A stretch of 32,871 nt of DNA from Mesobacillus selenatarsenatis SF-1 (lineage in GTDB: Bacteria; Bacillota; Bacilli; Bacillales; Cytobacillaceae), in the NCBI RefSeq assembly GCF_000813125.1, contig NZ_BASE01000024.1, forward strand, positions 1 through 32,871, given 5' to 3'. This document shows, piece by piece, positions 7,139 through 15,451 of this stretch. Below the pieces are notes generated by a model. The model ran no database searches and was not told the DNA's origin. It was given only the letters and a program-made list of their open reading frames with translations. The position numbers and the translations under genes were made by a program. How positions within the stretch are numbered: the first letter of the stretch is position 1; every line of letters starts with the position of its first letter.

Positions 7139-8608
7139 TTACTCAGACATAATGTCTTCCATTTCTTTAAACTCTTCTTTTACAGCTTTGCCTGGTCCGG
7201 TTGTGATTTTACTTACAACAATGACGGCAATTAAGCTCAAGAAGAATCCAGGGACCATTTCATATAGGATTGCTGACAATCCATCGATGCTGATCCAGAT
7301 GATGACGGTAAGTGCACCGACGACGATACCGGCAAGCGCACCCCAGCGATTCATCTGCTTCCAGTAAAGGCTCAATATCATGACTGGTCCAAATGCTGCA
7401 CCGAATCCAGCCCATGCATTACCAACCAATGAAAGAATCGTGTCGTTAGGTGTGTAAGACAGCGCGATACCTACTAATGCGACAAGCAATACGGCTGCAC
7501 GGCCGACGAATACCAATTCCTTGTCACTTGCTTCGCGGCGGAAGAACGCTTTGTAAAAGTCCTCCGTCAATGCACTTGAAGTAACAAGCAGCTGTGAAGA
7601 AATTGTACTCATGATCGCAGCCAAAATTGCAGCAAGCAGGAATCCAGTGATAAAGGGATTGAACAGGATGTTCGCAAACATGATGAAGACTGTTTCTGGA
7701 TTTTCAAGCGTTACGTTGTTCAACTCTACATAAGCAATCCCGACAAGCCCGACTGCCAAAGCGCCGATAATCGAAACGACCATCCATGTCATCGCAATTC
7801 TGCGGGCAGGCTTAAGGTCCTCCATCGATTTAATTGCCATAAAGCGGACGATAATATGCGGCTGGCCGAAGTAACCAAGACCCCATGCCAATAGAGAAAC
7901 AATTCCAAGGAATGTCGTACCTTTGAAAAGATCCATTAACGTAGGATCGATTCCACTTACCGTATCCATAACGTTTCCAGGTCCGCCAAGTTCCGTAAAA
8001 GCAACAACTGGCACCAAGACAAGTGCAAGGAACATGATGACCCCTTGAACAAAGTCAGTCAAACTAACAGCAAGGAAACCGCCGAATAGTGTATAAACGA
8101 TAACGACACCAGCTGTCACGAACAAGCCCATACGATAATCGAGCCCAAATGCTGACTCAAACAAAGTACCGCCTGAAACTAGACCCGCTGATGTGTACAG
8201 CGTGAAGAAAATGATAATAACGACTGCAGATACAGACTTAAGGATTTTAGTTGTATCTGAAAAGCGGTTTTCAAGGAAATCGGGGATTGTGATTGAATCA
8301 TTTGCCAACTCCGTATAGGTTCGAAGTCTTGGAGCTAAGATGAGGTAGTTCAAATAGGCACCAATCGATAATCCAACTGCGATCCAGGCACTGGAAATAC
8401 CTGAAGTGTACATTGCGCCAGGCAAACCCATCAACATCCAGCCACTCATGTCGGATGCTCCAGCTGATAGAGCTGTTACCGATGGTCCAAGACCACGTCC
8501 GCCAAGCATATAATCTGATAGATCAGATGTTTTGCGGTATGCATACAATCCGATCAGGATCATTGCAATAAAATAAATTCCTAAAGAAATAAATACTTCA
8601 ATACTCAC
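7139..8608 (-). CDS. putP: Sodium/proline symporter PutP
   Basis: A 489-residue sodium:solute symporter (SSS family, LeuT-like fold, about 13 transmembrane helices). The sequence follows PutP/OpuE closely: YMLGGRGLGPSVTALSAGASDMSGWMLMGLPGAMY in helices 1-2 with the Na+-binding region, WAGFGAAFGP late in the protein, and a charged C-terminal tail. It imports proline with Na+, as carbon/nitrogen source (PutP) or osmoprotectant (OpuE); the two cannot be separated by eye. TTG at 8611 and GTG at 8608 are both possible starts; GTG has the better spacing (7 nt) from AAAGGAG. No putA/putB-type catabolic gene is adjacent, so the role is open. An inverted repeat lies just upstream (8621-8641). Confidence 0.9.
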   Translation of the reverse strand: MSIEVFISLGIYFIAMILIGLYAYRKTSDLSDYMLGGRGLGPSVTALSAGASDMSGWMLMGLPGAMYTSGISSAWIAVGLSIGAYLNYLILAPRLRTYTELANDSITIPDFLENRFSDTTKILKSVSAVVIIIFFTLYTSAGLVSGGTLFESAFGLDYRMGLFVTAGVVIVYTLFGGFLAVSLTDFVQGVIMFLALVLVPVVAFTELGGPGNVMDTVSGIDPTLMDLFKGTTFLGIVSLLAWGLGYFGQPHIIVRFMAIKSMEDLKPARRIAMTWMVVSIIGALAVGLVGIAYVELNNVTLENPETVFIMFANILFNPFITGFLLAAILAAIMSTISSQLLVTSSALTEDFYKAFFRREASDKELVFVGRAAVLLVALVGIALSYTPNDTILSLVGNAWAGFGAAFGPVMILSLYWKQMNRWGALAGIVVGALTVIIWISIDGLSAILYEMVPGFFLSLIAVIVVSKITTGPGKAVKEEFKEMEDIMSE

Positions 8609-8620
8609 CAAATCTCTCCT

Positions 8621-8641
8621 TTTCGTTTTCCCTAAACGAAA
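8621..8641 (-). promoter_or_regulatory. Inverted repeat in the putP leader
   Basis: TTTCGTTT (8621-8628) and AAACGAAA (8634-8641) form a perfect 8-bp inverted repeat with a 5-nt centre, immediately upstream of the putP ribosome site. It could be an operator or a leader hairpin; I do not recognise the regulator. Confidence 0.4.
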
Positions 8642-8972
8642 TAAGTAACATAGTGGTTAACAAAATCGGCTAACGTACAAGAATAAAAATGAATTCTTAA
8701 TCATGAAAGTTATAAGAGCTAACCAGCCGAACCACACAGAAAAAAATTCTTATGTTAATTATGCCGTCCAAGTTTTTCCTGCCCTCATGGGGCTTACGGT
8801 TATTAAACCTAACAAACATCCTGAATTGTTTCAAGGATGTTACAGGATATTGAGAACAGGCAAAAACCGCGCCCTGACTAGTCTGTTAGGAATGGTAACG
8901 CTTACAAATTTTATTGAAGTAAATATATTGCGAATATTCTGAAATAGTTATATAGCGACTAGGCAAGCACTT
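8642..8972. other. Intergenic stretch without a convincing gene
   Basis: This gap upstream of putP contains a 79-codon plus-strand frame (8703-8942). It has no ribosome site and no recognisable similarity, and I did not call it. The putP promoter must lie in the left part, but no clear -35/-10 pair stood out. Confidence 0.4.
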
Positions 8973-9188
8973 TTATGCAAAATAAAAACTCCCAGAGCAG
9001 GGAGTTTCAATATGTTTATTTTCCTGGAAAAATTCAATAATTGCAGTGTTAGGTTTATTTTTTGCACGTTCTTTTATAATAATTGCACGATACAAAACGG
9101 GAATTGCGGACTCAACACGATTAATTGCACCATAATCCGTAATAAGGTTTACAAGATTAGATACTCCGAAGCTTAATGTGTTGAATGA
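8973..9188 (-). pseudogene. Possible 3' gene remnant of unknown family
   Basis: A minus-strand frame of 71 codons is open with protein-like composition (for example TDYGAINRVESAIPVLYRA and NKPNTAIIEFFQENKHIE), but it has no ATG, GTG or TTG start except one Leu codon deep inside. It begins just inside the end of the neighbouring gene at 9173. A small hairpin (8986-9007, ACTCCC/GGGAGT with a T-rich minus-strand tail) lies near its end, as would follow a real gene. I read it as the truncated 3' end of a lost gene; the family is unknown. Confidence 0.35.
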
Positions 9189-9490
9189 TTAAACAAGTAA
9201 ATCCCCATCGACAGGCTGCCGATTCCGAGTGCGATCAGGCTAGCATAAAACACTTTCCTCCATGTTCCCCCAATGAAATAGATGTTCAGCAGAAAGTAAT
9301 AAATAATCGCACTTCCTCCGATGAACAGGAAATATTCCTTGAGGTATTTTGCTGGCATCGGATTGGTGACACTGGTCAGTGCCAATCCAGCAAAGATGAA
9401 TACCCCGATTATATTTAATACCTTTTTCAAATCACTTTCCGGAGTCCTCTCTATTTTAATATTTTGTGATGTCTGCATTTTCGTTTCCAT
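9173..9490 (-). CDS. Small membrane protein, unknown function
   Basis: A 105-residue protein with a polar N-terminus of about 23 residues and three hydrophobic segments (VLNIIGVFIFAGLAL, YFLFIGGSAIIYYFLLNIYFI, VFYASLIALGIGSLSMGIYLF). I do not recognise the family. A GAGGTGG ribosome site sits close to the ATG at 9490; an in-frame ATG at 9478 is the alternative. It is transcribed divergently from the amidase gene at 9650. Confidence 0.65.
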   Translation of the reverse strand: METKMQTSQNIKIERTPESDLKKVLNIIGVFIFAGLALTSVTNPMPAKYLKEYFLFIGGSAIIYYFLLNIYFIGGTWRKVFYASLIALGIGSLSMGIYLFNHSTH

Positions 9491-9649
9491 CCTACCACCT
9501 CAAATATTATTAAGTCTTCTTTGTTTTACGATTCAAATCATAAAATGTTCCGTCAAAATAAAGTTAACTTTTCCCAGCCGGGACATGTACCCTTACCAAT
9601 ACTTTTCTCCTACATAATCTATAAAGACCAACTAAAAGGAGGAGGTTAT

Positions 9650-10444
9650 ATGAAACTTTATTTAGATCCAGGCCATGGCGGCTCGGATCCGGGAGCGCAG
9701 GGAAATGGTTTTCGGGAAAAAGACTTGAACCTGGATATCGCGCTGAAAATCCGTTCGATTCTGGAAAACAACTATGAAAATATCGATGTCAGAATGAGCA
9801 GGACAAGCGATGTGACGAAAAGTCTCGACCAGCGTACAAATGAGGCCAACTCCTGGGAAGCTGACTTTTACCTGTCAATTCACATCAATTCCTTCAATGG
9901 CTCTGCCCAGGGATATGAGGATTATATTCATAGCAGCTTATCCAATAATTCGGCAACCTCAAGATACCGCGACATCATCCATACTGAGGTTATGAAGCTG
10001 AATCAGCTTGATGACCGTGGCAAGAAAAAAGCAGATTTCCATGTTCTGCGTGAAACAACGATGGATGCGATGCTATCTGAGAACGGCTTTATCGACAATG
10101 CCCAGAATGCCGCCCTGATGAAGCAGGAATCCTGGCGGCGAAATGTTGCCCAGGGACATGCGAATGGTATCGCAAAAGCGTTCAACCTAACTCCGAAGGA
10201 AGCCACTGATCGCGGAGCACTGTATAAAGTGATTGCCGGATCCTTCAAGCAAAGGGAAAATGCCGAGAAGCGAGTGACAGACCTGGATGCACAAGGATAT
10301 GATAGCTTTATTTCGACATCGGAGGTATCCGGCGAAACCTGGTATCGTGTACAAGCTGGTGCTTTTTCAAGTCGCGAAAATGCGGAAACTCGCCTCCAGG
10401 AAATCGAAAGTAAGGGAATCGATGCTTTTATTGCGATTGATTAA
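9650..10444 (+). CDS. cwlC: N-acetylmuramoyl-L-alanine amidase, CwlC-type, with SPOR domain
   Basis: A 264-residue peptidoglycan amidase that cuts the bond between muramic acid and L-alanine. The Amidase_3 domain (about residues 1-175) shows the zinc ligands and catalytic Glu of the family: LDPGHGG (His9), RE in FREKDLNL (Glu23), LSIHINSF (His78) and SENGFIDN (Glu144). Residues about 187-264 form a SPOR-like wall-binding region with two similar halves (YKVIAGSFKQRENAEKR and YRVQAGAFSSRENAETR). The layout and length match B. subtilis CwlC, a late mother-cell enzyme for sporangium lysis. There is no signal peptide, as in CwlC. The open frame extends upstream to 9521, but GGAGGAGG just before the ATG at 9650 fixes the start. 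Confidence 0.88.
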   Translation: MKLYLDPGHGGSDPGAQGNGFREKDLNLDIALKIRSILENNYENIDVRMSRTSDVTKSLDQRTNEANSWEADFYLSIHINSFNGSAQGYEDYIHSSLSNNSATSRYRDIIHTEVMKLNQLDDRGKKKADFHVLRETTMDAMLSENGFIDNAQNAALMKQESWRRNVAQGHANGIAKAFNLTPKEATDRGALYKVIAGSFKQRENAEKRVTDLDAQGYDSFISTSEVSGETWYRVQAGAFSSRENAETRLQEIESKGIDAFIAID

Positions 10445-10456
10445 TATGTATTTCAG

Positions 10457-10491
10457 GGCCGAATCCTAAACCAGGATCCGGCCATTTTTTT
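10457..10491 (+). terminator. Intrinsic terminator of the amidase gene
   Basis: GGCCGAATCCT (10457-10467) pairs with AGGATCCGGCC (10473-10483, one mismatch), followed by ATTTTTTTG. Confidence 0.87.
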
Positions 10492-10496
10492 GAACA

Positions 10497-12314
10497 TTAA
10501 TCCTCAAAGCTTTCTTCTAGCTCCTTAATCAGCTTACCTACATGCGCAACCGCCTCGCGGATTGGCTCTGGCTTGGACATGTCGACTCCTGCCTTTTTGA
10601 TTAAATCTAAAGGCTTCATCGTTCCACCAGCTCTTAATACATCGAGCCATTTTTCCACTGCCGGCTTGCCTTCGTCCAAGATTTGCCGGGAAACAAGCGT
10701 TGAAACAGTTAACCCAGCGGAATAAGTATATGGATATAAGCCCATGTAATAGTGCGGCTGGTGCATCCAGGTCAGGCCGGCTCCTTCGTCCATTTCAACT
10801 GAGTCTCCCCAGAAGTTTTTAAGGACCTTCAGCTTTAACTTGGACAATAAGTCCGAAGTCAACGGCTCCCCTTCTTCGGCCAGTTGGTAAACCCTGCGCT
10901 GAAGTTCTCCCTCAAGCAGATGGGTGACAAAATTATGATAATACGTCCCTAACAGCTGAAGGATGACCCAGCGCCTTTTCCGCTTGTCCTCCGTATTCGA
11001 CAACAAGTGGTTTCCTAGCAGCATCTCATTCATCGTCGATGGAGCTTCGATAAAATATCTCGATGGCCGGGTATTGACCATTCTCTGATTCTTTCCTGCC
11101 AGGTAAAAATGTCCGGCATGGCCCAATTCATGGGCAAGCGTGAATGCACCGCGCATCGTGTCCGGCCAGGTCATCAGGACGTATGGATGTGCGCCATATG
11201 GGCTTGAGCAAAAAGCCCCCGTGCTTTTCCCGACATTGTCAGCATAATCAACCCATCTCTCAGATAAGGCCGTCTTGATCATCTCACTGTACTCCGGCCC
11301 CATGATTTCGAGCGCTTCCTGAACTGTTTCAGCCGCTTCATCATAGCTAGTTTCTATTTTATAATCCGGATCCAGCGGCGCTTTAAGGTCGGCATTTGTC
11401 ATCTTATCCAGACCTAAGACACGTTTTTTCAATTTAGCATAACGCCTCATGTGCGGTGCCAGCTCTTCCTGGATGATATCCAGCTGGTTATCATACATCT
11501 CCCGGGTGACCTGCTGATCATGCAGCAGCATATCTGTGACAGAATCATAGCTCCTTAGCCGGGACATCGCCACCTCCTGATTCACCTGGGTCGCGTAGGT
11601 TGCGGCAAAGGTATGCTTATATTGATTCAATGTCTTGTTAAAAGCTTCATATGAATTCCGCCTTACCGCACTCGACGGTGATGATGCATATTTCCCTGCG
11701 TACAATGCAAATGATAAAGGAATTTCATTACCCTCATCATCAATGAAAGGATCAAACTGCATGTCTGACAGTTTGCCGCGATTATAAATATTGTATGGGG
11801 AACTGAACAGAGAACCGAGAGCCGCAAGCGTTTCCTCTGTTTCCTCTCCGAGTGCGTGTGCCTTGCGATTCTGTAAATCGCTCAAATATCTTTCAAATGG
11901 CTCCAATCCCGGCTCCTCATTTAAAAATTGATCGACTTTCCCATCCGGAAGCTTGATGATTTCTGTCTCTACAAACGACAGCTCCGAATTGACTGTCGAC
12001 TGAGCATCGCTTGCCTTAGCCGCATCCTTTTGTCTTTCTGGATCGGTATGGTCGACCGATTGACGCAGATTTGCATACATTGAAACAAGGTTAAAGCGCT
12101 CCAGCAGCTTCTCCTTTTCCTCAAGGCATTCCAGCAGCTCACCTGCACTTTTACCAATCTTCCCTTTATAGTTAGTGACTTCTGGCAAATCGTCCTTGAC
12201 CGCCTTCAGCTCCTTCTCCCAGTCACTCTTCGTTTCAAAAAGAGCACTTAAATCCCAGGTCTGTTTTTCATCCACATTCTGTCTTTTTATCCGGTCATTT
12301 GATTTTTTCGCCAT
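10497..12314 (-). CDS. pepF: Oligoendopeptidase F (M3 family metallopeptidase)
   Basis: A 605-residue cytoplasmic zinc endopeptidase that degrades short peptides. The zinc motif is H395-E-L-G-H399 in the stretch FTLAHELGHAGHF, with the third ligand Glu expected in the region EAPSTMNEMLL. Family landmarks include the N-terminal TWDLSALFETKSDWEKEL, and APSTMNE followed by the ligand-binding segment around HQPHYYMGLYPYTYSAG. Length is normal for PepF (about 600). The ATG at 12314 has an AAGGAGG ribosome site. Single gene; its stop is close to the terminator of the convergent amidase gene (10457-10491). Confidence 0.95.
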   Translation of the reverse strand: MAKKSNDRIKRQNVDEKQTWDLSALFETKSDWEKELKAVKDDLPEVTNYKGKIGKSAGELLECLEEKEKLLERFNLVSMYANLRQSVDHTDPERQKDAAKASDAQSTVNSELSFVETEIIKLPDGKVDQFLNEEPGLEPFERYLSDLQNRKAHALGEETEETLAALGSLFSSPYNIYNRGKLSDMQFDPFIDDEGNEIPLSFALYAGKYASSPSSAVRRNSYEAFNKTLNQYKHTFAATYATQVNQEVAMSRLRSYDSVTDMLLHDQQVTREMYDNQLDIIQEELAPHMRRYAKLKKRVLGLDKMTNADLKAPLDPDYKIETSYDEAAETVQEALEIMGPEYSEMIKTALSERWVDYADNVGKSTGAFCSSPYGAHPYVLMTWPDTMRGAFTLAHELGHAGHFYLAGKNQRMVNTRPSRYFIEAPSTMNEMLLGNHLLSNTEDKRKRRWVILQLLGTYYHNFVTHLLEGELQRRVYQLAEEGEPLTSDLLSKLKLKVLKNFWGDSVEMDEGAGLTWMHQPHYYMGLYPYTYSAGLTVSTLVSRQILDEGKPAVEKWLDVLRAGGTMKPLDLIKKAGVDMSKPEPIREAVAHVGKLIKELEESFED

Positions 12315-12404
12315 CTTTTCCCCTCCTTGCGATTTTTCGTCTACTTAAGCTATACCACAACAAAAAGCCTGTACACGTTGAATTTGATGGAAGCACCAGC
12401 ATAT

Positions 12405-12434
12405 TAAATAGCCTGGCACAACAAATGCCAGGCT
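12405..12434 (-). terminator. Intrinsic terminator of the SDR gene
   Basis: Perfect 9-bp stem AGCCTGGCA (12410-12418) with TGCCAGGCT (12426-12434), loop of 7 nt, with an A/T-rich tail on the minus strand, directly after the SDR stop at 12449. Confidence 0.75.
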
Positions 12435-12448
12435 TCTTACCTCTACAA

Positions 12449-13222
12449 TTAAATCTCCATCGACCATCTTTCTTCTTGCGTCTTTTTGAGTTGTTTTTCC
12501 GTTTCTTCTGGATAAACACTCCGGAATTTATGGTGATCTGCAGGGATGATTTCTATCATTTTTGCAATCATATCCTCAGGATTAAATTGGTCCTTCAGCG
12601 CTGCTTCCTGCTTTTCCATATCCTCTTTCCGGGTAAAATTCTTCTCCTCATCGTACCACTTCCACTTTTCCTCGGCAGCTCGCTTATTGAAGCCCGTTTC
12701 AAATGCACCCGGGTTAATCGTTGCTACTTTTACATTGAACTCCGCAAGCTCCGACTTCAACGTTTGCGCGATTCCCTCGATGGCATGCTTCGTTGCTGTG
12801 TAAGGGCCCACATATGGTGTTGCTGAAATACCAGCCATCGAGCTCATGAAAATGATTTTCCCGCTTCCCTTCTTCACTAGCTTTTTTGCTGCGATTTGTA
12901 CAGTTTCTAGTGTCGAGAACACATTCACTTCAAAGAGAGCACGAATCCGGTCCATCGGCACCTCACCCAGCGGCCCTCCTTCATTGATCGCTGCATTTGC
13001 GACAAATACATCAAAGTCATACTCTTTTATCTGTTCACGATCCCGCTTATTCGTAATATCCAGCTTAAACACTTCCATATCAAGCCCCTGCTCCTCAGCT
13101 TCCCTCATCAGATCCGTCTTTTGGGAAGTCAGCTCAGTCGTCGCAATCACGCGGTGCCCCTTCTTCGCAAGCCCAAGAGAAGCTCCGCTGCCAGCACCCG
13201 TAATAAAAATCGTTTTAGCCAT
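12449..13222 (-). CDS. SDR family oxidoreductase with shortened cofactor loop
   Basis: A 257-residue short-chain dehydrogenase/reductase. It has the first Rossmann strand KTIFITGAGSG, the NAA motif (ANAAINEG), the catalytic Ser region IIFMSSMAG, and YxxxK as YTATK. Odd: after TGAGSG the chain runs ASLGLAKKGHRV, whereas the family has TGxxxGxG plus about four more residues before the helix. Four residues, including the third glycine, appear to be missing, which should disturb NAD(P) binding. The substrate is unknown. An upstream GTG-type start adds MIGGVR, but TAGGAGGAG lies six bases before the ATG at 13222. The reading frame is otherwise intact. Confidence 0.82.
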   Translation of the reverse strand: MAKTIFITGAGSGASLGLAKKGHRVIATTELTSQKTDLMREAEEQGLDMEVFKLDITNKRDREQIKEYDFDVFVANAAINEGGPLGEVPMDRIRALFEVNVFSTLETVQIAAKKLVKKGSGKIIFMSSMAGISATPYVGPYTATKHAIEGIAQTLKSELAEFNVKVATINPGAFETGFNKRAAEEKWKWYDEEKNFTRKEDMEKQEAALKDQFNPEDMIAKMIEIIPADHHKFRSVYPEETEKQLKKTQEERWSMEI

Positions 13223-13305
13223 TCTGACTCCTCCTATCAATATGAACTAATATTTTCATCTTCCCGGGAGGCGATGGCGTGAAACATAAACCCTTTATTG
13301 CCATG

Positions 13306-13334
13306 TAAAAAAGCCCAGAGTATAATCACTCTGA
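13306..13334 (-). terminator. Intrinsic terminator of the DUF4256 gene
   Basis: Six-base-pair stem CAGAGT (13316-13321) with ACTCTG (13328-13333), followed on the minus strand by GGGCTTTTTT. Short stem but good T-run. Confidence 0.65.
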
Positions 13335-13384
13335 ACTTCTACTTTTGAACTCTATTATTTCTATTATTGAATATAAATTACAAA

Positions 13385-13951
13385 TCAAACCCTTAACGAC
13401 CCACGGAAACCCCTGGCGCCATAATAGGAATCCGCTCCATTGTGGTACACAAAGGTCGTGTCGTAGCGGCGATCGCAAAAAAGGGCCCCGCCAAGTTCTC
13501 TAATATTCTCAGGTGTTTGCACCCAGCTCGATGTTTTCAGATCGAAATTCCCAAGTTTCTGCAGCTCCCGGTATTGTTCTTCCGTTAAGAGCTCAATCCC
13601 CATAGCAGTTGCCATATCCATAACGCTATTTTCTGGTTTATGTTTTTTCCTTGCCTCAAGTGCTTCCCGGTCGTAACAAACACTTCTGCGGCCTTTAGGA
13701 CTTTCCGCTGAACAATCATAAAAAATGTATTCGCCTGTCTCTGGATCAAGGCCAACAACATCGGGTTCCCCGCCAGTTGCTTCCATCTCATTGAGTGACC
13801 ACAATTTTTCATTTTTAGTTTCAAGCCTAGCTTGTACACTAGCCCATTCAATACCTTCATGTCTGTTCATGTTTTTCTCAAAACGCATTTTCAAAGTTTC
13901 CAGAAGTTCTGCCTGCTGTTCTGGTGGCAACTCGTTATTTCCTTTTGCCAT
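13385..13951 (-). CDS. DUF4256 domain-containing protein
   Basis: A 188-residue soluble protein of the DUF4256 family, covering its whole length. Typical blocks are LKMRFEKNMNRHEGIEWASVQ, MEATGGEPDVVG, YIFYDCSAESPKGRRSVCYD, and the C-terminal YNGAxSYYxARGFRG-like end (YHNGADSYYGARGFRG). No activity is established for the family. The ATG at 13951 follows an AAGGAGAG ribosome site with good spacing. It lies 49 bp after the small membrane protein at 14001 and has its own terminator. Confidence 0.88.
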   Translation of the reverse strand: MAKGNNELPPEQQAELLETLKMRFEKNMNRHEGIEWASVQARLETKNEKLWSLNEMEATGGEPDVVGLDPETGEYIFYDCSAESPKGRRSVCYDREALEARKKHKPENSVMDMATAMGIELLTEEQYRELQKLGNFDLKTSSWVQTPENIRELGGALFCDRRYDTTFVYHNGADSYYGARGFRGSLRV

Positions 13952-14000
13952 ATTAGCACTCTCCTTGTTTTTGATTCCTTATTGTAAAATCTCTTTATTA

Positions 14001-14204
14001 TTATTTATCATTATGGGTCTTTCTGAATGCGTCCCAAACCATTATAGCTACCAGAACAGTGAACAGTTCCTTTACAACATTCTTCAGCGTTTCGGAATCA
14101 GAGCCGTAAGACACAATAAATGAACTTACTATCATAAGAAACACGATAACCAGTTTAGTAGTTCTTTTAAAACCTGTCCCCCCTGGACAAAACAACTTAA
14201 TCAC
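14001..14204 (-). CDS. Small membrane protein coupled to the upstream gene
   Basis: A 67-residue protein with two hydrophobic segments (LVIVFLMIVSSFIVSYG and ELFTVLVAIMVWDAF). The GTG start at 14204 overlaps the TGA stop of the upstream gene by four bases, which suggests translational coupling. No clear Shine-Dalgarno site is seen before it. I do not recognise the family. The coupling to a deoxyribosyltransferase-like gene is the only hint of function. Confidence 0.6.
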   Translation of the reverse strand: MIKLFCPGGTGFKRTTKLVIVFLMIVSSFIVSYGSDSETLKNVVKELFTVLVAIMVWDAFRKTHNDK

Positions 14205-14593
14205 ATCGTTGATTTCATGACAGTTTCCATTAACTCATCAATAGTTCCAATACATATCTGAACTTCTGGCAAATGATAAAAGGTACTGGTTGTTGCGAAA
14301 TTATTTACTTCGTCATCTGGTGAATGAAGATATATTCTTTTCCCCTGGCCAAGCGCAATTCCAAATTCTATATGGCTTTCTTTGCCTGCTGGCAATAAAA
14401 TTACAACAAAGTCTGCTTCCAAAACAGCATCTTTTTCTTTTCGGCTTATTTCCTTTAAATCTTCCAAATTTGAAGCTCTTTCATTTTCCGTCCAATCATA
14501 TGTTTGAACATATCCTTTATTGATAAGCTGTCTACTAACGTATCTAACTGTATCTATGTTTTTAAAACTTGAAGCCACATAAAACCTCTTCAA
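14201..14593 (-). CDS. Nucleoside 2-deoxyribosyltransferase-like protein
   Basis: A 130-residue protein of the nucleoside 2-deoxyribosyltransferase superfamily (Rossmann-like, related to DNPH1/Rcl-type nucleotide hydrolases). The first strand with substrate loop is KRFYVASSF; the D-F-V-V-I-L-L-P-A-G-K segment and SHIEFGIALGQGKRIYL carry the expected catalytic Glu. Members transfer deoxyribose between bases or cleave nucleotide N-glycosidic bonds; which applies here is unknown. The start is TTG at 14593, seven bases after GAGGAGG. It is followed by an overlapping two-TM protein gene, so an N-glycosidase/membrane-partner pair is possible but speculative. Confidence 0.75.
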   Translation of the reverse strand: MKRFYVASSFKNIDTVRYVSRQLINKGYVQTYDWTENERASNLEDLKEISRKEKDAVLEADFVVILLPAGKESHIEFGIALGQGKRIYLHSPDDEVNNFATTSTFYHLPEVQICIGTIDELMETVMKSTM

Positions 14594-14722
14594 TAATAAT
14601 CCTCCTCGTTAAGCAACCACGCCCTTGAAAGCAGTTCCTTCACCCTTTAAACAATCGATATTTCGATAAAGATTATCTGTTCGATGACAATTGGTAATCG
14701 GAACATAATCACACAATCACCT

Positions 14723-15106
14723 CTACCGTTCGATCCAGTATTTTTTGAGTTTTAAGGTCCTTCTTACTGCGAGCAAGATATATAGAAGCGCGGCATACAA
14801 AGTGATGCTTATCATGTAGAATATCGCCTGTGGTTTCACCGATTCACTGGCGACTCCGTGGAGTTTGTTATGGTCATCAATCGAAATAAAATACGTCCAG
14901 ATGAAGTTTAAAGTAATGATCAACATTAGCAATGCCAGAATGGCCTTTTTATGTAAAATCAGTCTAGTTAAACTCTCCTTAAAAGCCTTGGAGACTGTCA
15001 CCTTTGAGTTTCCTTCGACACTGATCTTATCGTTAAAAGGTGTTAAGAAGTAAACCAGCAAGCCTCCCCAGACAATCCCAAATACCATTAATTCTGCGAA
15101 TTCCAA
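14723..15106 (-). CDS. Three-TM membrane protein, unknown function
   Basis: A 127-residue protein with hydrophobic segments near residues 5-23 (LMVFGIVWGGLLVYFLT), 52-73 (HKKAILALLMLIITLNFIW) and 93-115 (AIFYMISITLYAALLYILL), and a basic C-terminus. I do not recognise the family. The start is TTG at 15106, seven bases after GAGGAGG, so it is translated despite the weak codon. It lies 49 bp after the gene ending at 15156, probably in the same transcript. Confidence 0.65.
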   Translation of the reverse strand: MEFAELMVFGIVWGGLLVYFLTPFNDKISVEGNSKVTVSKAFKESLTRLILHKKAILALLMLIITLNFIWTYFISIDDHNKLHGVASESVKPQAIFYMISITLYAALLYILLAVRRTLKLKKYWIER

Positions 15107-15155
15107 TTTGAATCCTCCTCCATATTGGTCAACCCAGTCGGTCTATCGCAACTTT

Positions 15156-15449
15156 CTACTGTTTAGCTTTCAGGTATTTTTTATAAGCCCCCGGGCTTTG
15201 CAGGTGTTCCGGAACGATTTCATGTGCCGGCTCCTGCGCCTTTTCTTCTACTTTTCCAACATCAGGCGATATAGTCGCAATCCTTTTACGGACGTCATTC
15301 AGTAAGTAAATCCCTCTAAATAGACTGCCTGCAATAATACCGAAGGCAAGGATGCCGCCTACAATCGGACCCATAACAAATAGAAGGTAACCTAGAATGA
15401 CACTTAACAGTATGGATAAAAACAAATACATGCCAATCTCTGCCCCCAT
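15156..15449 (-). CDS. Two-TM membrane protein, unknown function
   Basis: A 97-residue protein (91 if started at the ATG at 15431). Two hydrophobic segments (YLFLSILLSVILGYLLFV and IVGGILAFGIIAGSLF) are followed by a charged tail ending GAYKKYLKAKQ. The ribosome site is weak for the ATG at 15449; the G-rich stretch before 15431 could serve the second ATG. The gene begins 2-20 bp after the stop of the 59-aa gene at 15452, so the two are probably coupled. Family not recognised. Confidence 0.6.
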   Translation of the reverse strand: MGAEIGMYLFLSILLSVILGYLLFVMGPIVGGILAFGIIAGSLFRGIYLLNDVRKRIATISPDVGKVEEKAQEPAHEIVPEHLQSPGAYKKYLKAKQ

Positions 15450-15451
15450 TA

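Noticed and set aside
8703-8942. 79-codon plus-strand frame
   Set aside because: No ribosome site, no recognisable motif, and unlike neighbouring codon use; left uncalled.
14640-14720. Possible peptide gene on the minus strand (Cys-containing, about 34 codons)
   Set aside because: The TTG start abuts the AGAGGTGA site and a competing GTG frame is shorter; too little evidence to call either.
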